A program made the translations under genes and the position numbers. 39,105 nucleotides of DNA, from NCBI GenBank assembly GCA_019455325.1, contig JACFMQ010000020.1:1-39105 (forward strand). Direction: 5' to 3'. This document shows, piece by piece, positions 34,091 to 39,105 of the stretch. This stretch comes from Rhodocyclaceae bacterium. GTDB lineage: Bacteria > Pseudomonadota > Gammaproteobacteria > Burkholderiales > Rhodocyclaceae. The stretch's first letter is position 1. The number at the start of each line of letters is the position of its first letter. The notes under the pieces are model-generated. The model had not been told where the DNA came from and made no database searches. It worked only from the letters and a program-made list of their open reading frames with translations.

Positions 34091-35389
34091 TTACCCCGTG
34101 ACCCGTTCCGGTGCCGGACGGTACTTGTCGACCTTGGAGTACCACGGCATCAGCAGGAAGAAGCCGAAGTAGATCAGGCTGCAAAGCTGCGAGATCTTCT
34201 CGCCCCAGTACGACGGCGACTGCGTGCCGAGGTAGCCGAGGATGAAGAAGGAGATCACGAACAGCGTCAGGAAGGTCTTGTAGATCGGGCCGCGGTAGCG
34301 GATCGACTTCACCGGGCTGCGATCGAGCCACGGCAGGAAGGCGAAGATGACCACCGAGGCGCCCATCGCCACCACGCCCCAGAACTTGGCGTCGATGCCG
34401 AAGATCGGCCAGACGACGGCGCGCAGGATCGAATAGAACGGCGTGAAGTACCAGACCGGCGCGATGTGGTCGGGCGTCTTCAGCGGATCGGCCGGGAAGA
34501 AGTTCGGCCGCTCGAGGAAGTAGCCGCCGCCTTCCGGCGCGAAGAACATGATCGCCGAGAAGACCATCAGGAAGACGACGACGCCGACGATGTCCTTGAC
34601 CGTGTAGTACGGATGGAACGGGATGCCGTCGAGCGGGATGCCCTTCTCGTCCTTCTTCGCCTTGATCTCGACGCCGTCCGGGTTGTTCGAACCGGTTTCG
34701 TGCAGCGCCAGGATGTGCGCGGCGATGAGGCCGATCAGCACCAGCGGGAAGGCGATGACGTGGAACGAGAAGAAGCGGTTGAGCGTCGCGTCGCCGATGA
34801 CGAAGTCGCCGCGCAGCCAGATCGACAGCGGATCGCCGATCAGCGGGATGGCGGAGAACAGGTTGACGATGACCTGCGCGCCCCAGAACGACATCTGACC
34901 CCACGGCAGCAGATAGCCGAAGAAGGCCTCGCCCATCAGGCAGAGGAAGATGCCGACGCCGAACAGCCAGGTCAGCTCGCGCGGCTTGCGGTACGAACCG
35001 TACATCATGCCGCGGAACATGTGCAGGTAGACGACGATGAAGAAGGCCGAGGCGCCGGTCGAGTGCATGTAGCGGATCATCCAGCCCCAGGGCACGTCGC
35101 GCATGATGTACTCGACCGAGGCGAAGGCCACCGGCACGCCGTTGGCGTTCAGCGACGCGTCCGGCTTGTAGTGCATGACGAGGAAGATGCCGGTGACGAT
35201 CTGGATGACCAGGACCAGCAGCGCCAGCGAGCCGAAGAAGTACCAGAAGTTGAAGTTCTTCGGCGCGTAGTATTCCGACAGGTGGCCCCGCCACATGGCG
35301 GTCAGCGGGAAGCGGGCATCGACCCATTCCAGCACGTTGCCGCCGAGCGAACCGTCCGACTTGTATTTTTCGAAATTGGTGTTCGCCAT
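34091..35389 (-). CDS. petB: Ubiquinol-cytochrome c reductase, cytochrome b subunit
   Basis: Cytochrome b is the membrane core of the bc1 complex, with hemes bL and bH and the Qo and Qi quinone sites. The 432-residue protein has eight or nine membrane helices. Visible signatures are MHYKPDASLNANGVPVAFASVE, the MRYMHSTGA-type motif IRYMHSTGASAFF, and heme histidines around YLHMFRGMMYGSY and FFSFHVIAFPLVL. LLPWGQMSFWGAQV, the Qo-site PEGG-like FFAPEGGGYFLERPNF, and PDHIAPVWYFTPFYSILRAV follow. It starts four bases after the petA stop and is followed by petC. Confidence 0.98.
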   Translation of the reverse strand: MANTNFEKYKSDGSLGGNVLEWVDARFPLTAMWRGHLSEYYAPKNFNFWYFFGSLALLVLVIQIVTGIFLVMHYKPDASLNANGVPVAFASVEYIMRDVPWGWMIRYMHSTGASAFFIVVYLHMFRGMMYGSYRKPRELTWLFGVGIFLCLMGEAFFGYLLPWGQMSFWGAQVIVNLFSAIPLIGDPLSIWLRGDFVIGDATLNRFFSFHVIAFPLVLIGLIAAHILALHETGSNNPDGVEIKAKKDEKGIPLDGIPFHPYYTVKDIVGVVVFLMVFSAIMFFAPEGGGYFLERPNFFPADPLKTPDHIAPVWYFTPFYSILRAVVWPIFGIDAKFWGVVAMGASVVIFAFLPWLDRSPVKSIRYRGPIYKTFLTLFVISFFILGYLGTQSPSYWGEKISQLCSLIYFGFFLLMPWYSKVDKYRPAPERVTG

Positions 35390-35392
35390 GGC

Positions 35393-35989
35393 TTAGGCCC
35401 CCTTCTTGTCTTCGCCGATCAGGATGCGAGTGTCGGCGATATAGTAGTGCGGCGGAACTTCGAGGTTGTCCGGCGCCGGCTTGGCCTTGTAGACGCGGCC
35501 GGCGAAGTCGAAGGTGGAGCCATGGCACGGGCAGAGGAAGCCGCCCAGCCAGTCGGCGCTCATGCCTTCATCGGCGCCCTTCTTGAACTTCGACGACGGC
35601 GAGCAGCCGAGGTGCGTACAGATGCCGACGGTCACGAGGATTTCGGGCTTGATCGAGCGCGTGGGATTCTTCGCGTACTCGGGCTGCATCTTCTTGTCCG
35701 AATTCGGATCGGCCATTTCGCCGTCGAGCTTGGGCAGCGTCTCCAGCATGTCCTGGTTGCGATGCAGGATCCACACCGGCTTGCCGCGCCATTCGACGGT
35801 CATCATCTGCCCCGGTTCGAGCTTGCTGATGTCGACCTCGACCGGAGCGCCGGCCGCCTTGGCCCGCTCCGAAGGCAGCATGCTGGAAACGAACGGCACG
35901 AGCGCCGCAACCGCCCCAACGCCCCCCACGGCCGCAGTCGCGACGACGAGACGTCGGCGGCCGCAGTCCACTTTGCACTCATTGCTCAT
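35393..35989 (-). CDS. petA: Ubiquinol-cytochrome c reductase, Rieske iron-sulfur subunit
   Basis: The Rieske protein takes the first electron from ubiquinol at the Qo site of the bc1 complex. The 198-residue product has an N-terminal Tat-type anchor (CGRRRLVVATAAVGGVGAVAAL, residues 9-30). The 2Fe-2S ligands lie in CTHLGCSP (Cys124, His126, Cys129) and CPCHGSTFD (Cys153, Cys155, His156). The tail DNLEVPPHYYIADTRILIGED is the conserved C-terminus. It heads the petABC operon. A TATAAT promoter lies 50-75 bases upstream. The length is normal for the family. Confidence 0.98.
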   Translation of the reverse strand: MSNECKVDCGRRRLVVATAAVGGVGAVAALVPFVSSMLPSERAKAAGAPVEVDISKLEPGQMMTVEWRGKPVWILHRNQDMLETLPKLDGEMADPNSDKKMQPEYAKNPTRSIKPEILVTVGICTHLGCSPSSKFKKGADEGMSADWLGGFLCPCHGSTFDFAGRVYKAKPAPDNLEVPPHYYIADTRILIGEDKKGA

Positions 35990-36037
35990 AGCGCTGATCC
36001 CTAGGACTAAGATGAATGGGAATAACCGAAACCTATA

Positions 36038-36065
36038 ATTATACCGGAACGCACGGCGTTTTGAA
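36038..36065 (-). promoter_or_regulatory. Sigma-70 promoter for petABC
   Basis: On the minus strand TTCAAA, a 16-base spacer and a perfect TATAAT lie between recR and petA. The predicted start is about 40 bases before the petA ATG. The surrounding spacer is distinctly AT-rich compared with the rest of the window. Confidence 0.7.
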
Positions 36066-36094
36066 TGATCTAAGTCCGCTGGTCGCCACGAAGT

Positions 36095-36694
36095 TCAATC
36101 GGCCAGCGGCCGCCGTTCCCTGACCGCCTGCGCCAGCGTGCCGCTGTCGACGTATTCGAGCTCGCCGCCGACGGGCACGCCGCGGGCGATGCGGCTGACC
36201 GCGATGCCGCGGCTCCTGAGCAGTTCGGACAGATAGTGCGCGGTCGCCTCGCCCTCGTTGGTGTAGTTGGTGGCGAGGATGACCTCGCGCACGACGCCGT
36301 CGTCGACGCGCGCCAGCAGGCGGTCGAGCTTGAGTTCGCGCGGGCCGATGCCATCGAGCGGCGACAGACGTCCCATGAGGACGTAGTAGAGGCCGCTGTA
36401 GGCGTGCGACTGCTCCATCATGTTCATGTCGACGGGCGTTTCGACGACGCACAGGAGCGCCGGGTCGCGCTTCGGCGACGCGCAGCGCGCACAGATCTCG
36501 GCCTCGGTGAAGGTGTTGCAGCGCAGGCAGAGGCGGAGCGCCTGCAGGGCGTTCTCCAGGCTCTCGGCCAGCCGTTTCGCACCCTGGCGATCGCGCTGCA
36601 GCAAGTAGTAGGCCATGCGCTGCGCCGATTTCGGCCCGACGCCGGGCAGGCAGCGCAAGGCTTCGATCAGCGATTCGAGGCTGGACGGAGTCAC
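36095..36694 (-). CDS. recR: Recombination protein RecR
   Basis: RecR acts with RecF and RecO to load RecA on gapped DNA. The 199-residue product has the N-terminal helix-hairpin-helix [20 protein letters not shown]. The Cys4 zinc finger reads CLRC...CARC ([22 protein letters not shown], read over 56-77). A Toprim domain follows with [30 protein letters not shown] and [18 protein letters not shown], and the tail [20 protein letters not shown] ends the protein. It is the last gene of the dnaX-ybaB-recR cluster, 67 bases after ybaB with a strong hairpin between. Confidence 0.98.
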   Translation of the reverse strand: MTPSSLESLIEALRCLPGVGPKSAQRMAYYLLQRDRQGAKRLAESLENALQALRLCLRCNTFTEAEICARCASPKRDPALLCVVETPVDMNMMEQSHAYSGLYYVLMGRLSPLDGIGPRELKLDRLLARVDDGVVREVILATNYTNEGEATAHYLSELLRSRGIAVSRIARGVPVGGELEYVDSGTLAQAVRERRPLAD

Positions 36695-36718
36695 GGACGG
36701 AAAGAGAACGGACGGCGT

Positions 36719-36750
36719 CGCGGCGCCTGCGCCGAAGGCGCAGCGCCGCG
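36719..36750 (-). other. Strong hairpin in the ybaB-recR spacer
   Basis: Two stacked palindromes, CGCGGCG/CGCCGCG outside and CTGCGCC/GGCGCAG inside, form a 14-bp stem with one bulged base and a 3-base loop. No T-run follows. It sits between the ybaB stop and the recR ATG and may modulate recR expression or mRNA processing. Confidence 0.6.
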
Positions 36751-36761
36751 GCGGCGCGAGT

Positions 36762-37085
36762 TCAGAAGGGCATCTTGAAGCCGGGCGGCAGGTTGAGGCC
36801 GGAAGTGAATCCGGCCATCCGCTCCTGCGCGATCTGTTCGCCGCGGCGCACGGCGTCGTTGAAGGCGGCGGCGATCAGGTCTTCGAGCATCTCGCGGTCG
36901 TCCATCACCGTCGGGTCGATGCTGACGCGGCGGACGGCGTGCGCGCAGGTCATCGTCACCTTGACCATGCCGGCGCCGGACTGGCCCTCGACCTCGATCT
37001 GGGCGAGCTGCTCCTGCGCCTTCTTCATGTTTTCCTGCATTTGCTGTGCCTGCTTCATCAGGCCGGCGATGCCGCCTTTCATCAT
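36762..37085 (-). CDS. ybaB: Nucleoid-associated protein YbaB/EbfC
   Basis: YbaB/EbfC is a small dimeric DNA-binding protein that bridges DNA and travels with dnaX and recR. The 107-residue product starts [34 protein letters not shown], a helix followed by the conserved sheet with [21 protein letters not shown], and a second long helix ([19 protein letters not shown]). It ends in [18 protein letters not shown], the family tail. Two adjacent ATGs are available (37085 or 37082). It begins 12 bases after the dnaX stop, so the two are co-transcribed. Confidence 0.97.
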   Translation of the reverse strand: MMKGGIAGLMKQAQQMQENMKKAQEQLAQIEVEGQSGAGMVKVTMTCAHAVRRVSIDPTVMDDREMLEDLIAAAFNDAVRRGEQIAQERMAGFTSGLNLPPGFKMPF

Positions 37086-37097
37086 GGTGCTGGGTCC

Positions 37098-38762
37098 TCA
37101 GATCGGTTTGATGGATGATTCGATGAGCTGCGCGTCGAACATTTCGATGATCTCGCGCACGAAACCGTCCCGCTCGATCGCCGCAACCGCCTTTTCCTGG
37201 CGCTCCGCGCGCGCGCGCTGGGCGCTCGCGGCGGGCGTCGCCGCCTCGGTGTCCGCAAGCTCGATGCGCAGGACGAGCGGCCGCGCGAAGCGCTCGGTCA
37301 GCGCCTGCTGCAGCTTGTCCTGGGCCGGTTTCATCTGCAGATGGCGGTGCACCGGCGCCAGACGCAGCACGACCTGGCCGCCGTCGACGCGGCGCAATTC
37401 GCAGTGCTGGGCCAGTTCACGGGCCATGCCGGAGAGTTTCAGTTCCGGCAGGAGGCTGTGCCAGTCGACGGCCGCCAGCAAACCGGACGGCGCGCCCTCG
37501 GCGGTCGCCACCTGTGCCACCGGCGGCTCGACCGGCGCCGCTGCGGGAGCCGCCGCAGCAACGGTCGGCAGCGGCTCCGCCGGCACGGCCGAAACGCGGT
37601 ACGCGGCTTCCGGCGCCCTTGCCAGGGGCGCGGCCCTTTCCTTCGGGCGGCGTGCGGGGACGACCTGTCCGTCGCCCGTCTCGGGGCGGAAGGCGAGCAG
37701 GCGCAGGGCGGTCATCACGAAGCCGGAGTGCTCGTCGGGCGCCAGCGCCAGTTCCTGCCGGCCGTGGATGGCGATCTGGTAGGCGAGCTGGACGAACTCC
37801 GGCTCCATCCGCTCGGCCAGCCCGAGCAGGCGCTCGCGCTCGGGCAGATCGTCGGCGATCGCCTGCGGCGCCAGTTGGGCGACCTGGACCTGCGTCAGCA
37901 GCGTCGCCAGTTCCTGCAGCGCGGCATCGAACGACAGGCTGCGGCCGGCCATGTCGTCGGCGACGGCCAGCGCAGCGCGCGCATCGCCGTCGACGACGGC
38001 ATCGCACAGCGCGAACAGATAATCGAGGTCGACCGTCCCAAGCATCTCGCGCACCTGTGCTTCCTCGACCTTGCCGGACCCGTGCGCGATCGCCTGATCG
38101 AGCAACGACAGCGCGTCGCGCATCGAACCGGCGGCCGAGCGGGAAAGCAGGTTGAGGGCGCCCTGTTCATGAGGAATGCCTTCCGATTCGAGGATGCGCG
38201 AAAGATGCGCCCCGATCGCCGCCGGCTGCATCTGCTTGAGGTTGAACTGCAGACAGCGCGACAGCACGGTCACGGGAATCTTCTGCGGGTCAGTCGTCGC
38301 CAGGATGAACTTGACGTGTTCCGGCGGCTCTTCGAGGGTCTTCAGCATCGCGTTGAAGGCCGAGTTCGAGAGCATGTGCACTTCGTCGATGACGTAGACC
38401 TTGTAGCGCCCCCGCGTCGGCGCATACACCGCGTTCTCCAGCAGCTGGCGCATTTCATCGACGCGCGTGTTCGTCGCCGCATCGACCTCGAGCAGATCGA
38501 CGAAGCGTCCGCCATCGATTTCGGTGCAGGCCGAGCACTGCCCGCACGGGGTCGCACCGACGCCCGCCTCGCAGTTGAGCGACTTGGCCAGAATACGCGC
38601 GATCGTCGTCTTGCCGACGCCGCGCGTCCCGGTGAACAGATAGGCGTGGTGCAGACGCTGCTCGGTCAACGCGTGCGTCAGCGCACGAACGACGTGCTCC
38701 TGACCGACGAGGGTGGCGAACGACTTGGGGCGCCATTTGCGCGCGAGGACTTGATAGCTCAT
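37098..38762 (-). CDS. dnaX: DNA polymerase III subunits gamma/tau
   Basis: DnaX is the ATPase of the clamp loader and links polymerase cores and helicase at the fork. The 554-residue tau-like product starts MSYQVLARKWRPKSFATLVGQ. It has Walker A GTRGVGKT (45-52), the zinc cysteines 64, 73, 76 and 79, the DExx motif VYVIDEVHMLS and the SRC arginine-finger region ILATTDPQKIPVTVLSRCLQF. A Pro/Ala-rich linker (about 400-450) precedes the C-terminal tau domain. I saw no A-AAA-AAG slippage site, so a frameshifted gamma form is not evident. The ATG at 38762 lies 76 bases after the SRP RNA gene. Confidence 0.97.
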   Translation of the reverse strand: MSYQVLARKWRPKSFATLVGQEHVVRALTHALTEQRLHHAYLFTGTRGVGKTTIARILAKSLNCEAGVGATPCGQCSACTEIDGGRFVDLLEVDAATNTRVDEMRQLLENAVYAPTRGRYKVYVIDEVHMLSNSAFNAMLKTLEEPPEHVKFILATTDPQKIPVTVLSRCLQFNLKQMQPAAIGAHLSRILESEGIPHEQGALNLLSRSAAGSMRDALSLLDQAIAHGSGKVEEAQVREMLGTVDLDYLFALCDAVVDGDARAALAVADDMAGRSLSFDAALQELATLLTQVQVAQLAPQAIADDLPERERLLGLAERMEPEFVQLAYQIAIHGRQELALAPDEHSGFVMTALRLLAFRPETGDGQVVPARRPKERAAPLARAPEAAYRVSAVPAEPLPTVAAAAPAAAPVEPPVAQVATAEGAPSGLLAAVDWHSLLPELKLSGMARELAQHCELRRVDGGQVVLRLAPVHRHLQMKPAQDKLQQALTERFARPLVLRIELADTEAATPAASAQRARAERQEKAVAAIERDGFVREIIEMFDAQLIESSIKPI

Positions 38763-38838
38763 CGGGCGAATTGTATCCCAGCGAAATGTCGGCCCTACGC
38801 GGCAAAACGCGCGCAGGAGAGGCTGAAAAATGGGAAGG

Positions 38839-38936
38839 TGGCGAGCCTGACCCCCGGCACTTGCAGTCAATGGCTGTGGCTGCTTCCTTCCGGACCTGAC
38901 CAGGTTCACCACCCTGCAATGCGGGGAGACCCGCCA
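38839..38936 (-). ncRNA. ffs: Signal recognition particle 4.5S RNA
   Basis: The minus strand holds the SRP domain IV hallmark GGTCAGGTCCGGAAGGAAGC with flanking CCTGG and CAGCC. The ends TGGCG and CGCCA pair, as do TTGCAG/CTGCAA and CCCCG/CGGGG further in, giving the expected single long hairpin of about 98 nt. Its place directly upstream of dnaX is the usual one. With Ffh it targets membrane proteins to the translocon. Confidence 0.95.
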
Positions 38937-38942
38937 CGACGC

Positions 38943-38948
38943 ATCCTA
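38943..38948 (-). promoter_or_regulatory. -10 element of the 4.5S RNA promoter
   Basis: TAGGAT on the minus strand ends 6 bases before the 5' end of the 4.5S RNA, the correct distance for its -10 element. No good -35 hexamer is seen at 16-18 bases upstream. Confidence 0.5.
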
Positions 38949-39012
38949 CCACAGTTAGCGCACTCACCGCGCGTGGCGTTGGTCTGATTTCTTGTCAGTG
39001 GGTTTGAAATGC

Positions 39013-39047
39013 AAACACCCAGCAGAGATTGCTCTGCTGGGTGTTTT
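39013..39047 (-). terminator. Intrinsic terminator after the rRNA operon
   Basis: AAACACCCAGCAGAG and CTCTGCTGGGTGTTT form a perfect 15-bp stem around a 4-base loop. T-runs flank it on both strands, so it could stop transcription in either direction. It begins about 8 bases after the 5S rRNA 3' end. Confidence 0.92.
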
Positions 39048-39054
39048 ATGGGGA

Positions 39055-39105
39055 AGCCTGGCGGTGACCTACTTTCGCACACGGGAAGTGCACTATCATC
39101 GGCGC
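39055..39105 (-). rRNA. rrf: 5S ribosomal RNA (partial, 3' end)
   Basis: The minus strand from the window edge reads GCGCCGATGATAGTGCAC, then GTGTGCGAAAGTAGGTCACCG and ends in CCAGGC. This is the 3' part of 5S rRNA (compare the conserved GCGCCGATGGTAGT and GAGAGTAGG segments). The 5' half and the rest of the rRNA operon lie beyond the right edge. The exact 3' end may differ by one or two bases. Confidence 0.93.

Noticed and set aside
37098-38762. Programmed frameshift in dnaX giving the gamma subunit
   Set aside because: No A-AAA-AAG type slippery heptamer was seen in the linker region.
38763-38912. In-frame extension of dnaX by 50 residues
   Set aside because: It would be encoded by the 4.5S RNA gene and its spacer; MSYQVLARKWRP is the family start.

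Overview
The window is a GC-rich bacterial chromosome segment with a betaproteobacterial gene order. It contains tpiA-secG-tRNA-Leu-nuoAB, ftsH-folP-glmM, greA-carB-carA-dapB, bamE/fur, recN-nadK/hrcA-hemH, grpE-dnaK-dnaJ, petABC-sspAB and 4.5S RNA-dnaX-ybaB-recR. Protein features such as FtsH starting [11 protein letters not shown], YbiB beside an assimilatory nitrate reductase, and a heme-binding chemoreceptor fit the Rhodocyclales (Azoarcus/Thauera/Dechloromonas relatives). That placement is inference from gene order and protein flavour, not a database result. Coding density is very high: no gene-free stretch exceeds about 180 bases. I see no transposase, phage gene or CRISPR array.

Layout. 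Positions 1-7022 are read on the minus strand: rlmE, ftsH, folP, glmM, tpiA, secG, tRNA-Leu(GAG), nuoA and the start of nuoB, which runs off the left edge. yhbY (plus) faces away from rlmE. Positions 7449-14344 are again minus: bamE, dapB, carA, carB, greA and a small membrane protein. fur (plus) diverges from bamE. recN and nadK are minus, and nadK diverges from hrcA. From 17721 to 28240 everything is plus: hrcA, hemH, an uncharacterised EF-hand-type calcium-binding protein, a heme-binding methyl-accepting chemotaxis protein, grpE, dnaK, dnaJ and a PAS-GGDEF diguanylate cyclase. From 28247 to the right end everything is minus. Listed in transcription order from the right edge, it runs 5S rRNA (partial), 4.5S SRP RNA, dnaX, ybaB, recR, petA, petB, petC, sspA, sspB, nasA and ybiB.

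Functions. Most genes are housekeeping: cell-envelope precursors (glmM, dapB, bamE), pyrimidine and arginine precursor synthesis (carAB), folate (folP), heme (hemH), respiration (nuoAB, petABC), protein quality control (ftsH, sspB, hrcA, grpE-dnaK-dnaJ), DNA replication and repair (dnaX, recR, recN) and secretion (secG, 4.5S RNA). The accessory parts are nasA-ybiB and the two-gene EF-hand/chemoreceptor insert.

Regulatory signals are the most informative part. A sigma-28 (FliA) type promoter lies before the EF-hand gene, and the chemoreceptor gene ends in a strong terminator, so the two look like a flagellar-regulon insert inside a chaperone locus. A sigma-32 promoter precedes grpE, and no CIRCE element is visible although HrcA is encoded nearby. 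A sigma-54 promoter with an NtrC-like site precedes nasA. carA has a promoter followed at once by an intrinsic terminator, which suggests attenuation. Three 30-bp palindromic tandem repeats form the glmM leader. A 12-bp perfect hairpin and a heptanucleotide tandem repeat fill the dnaK-dnaJ spacer.
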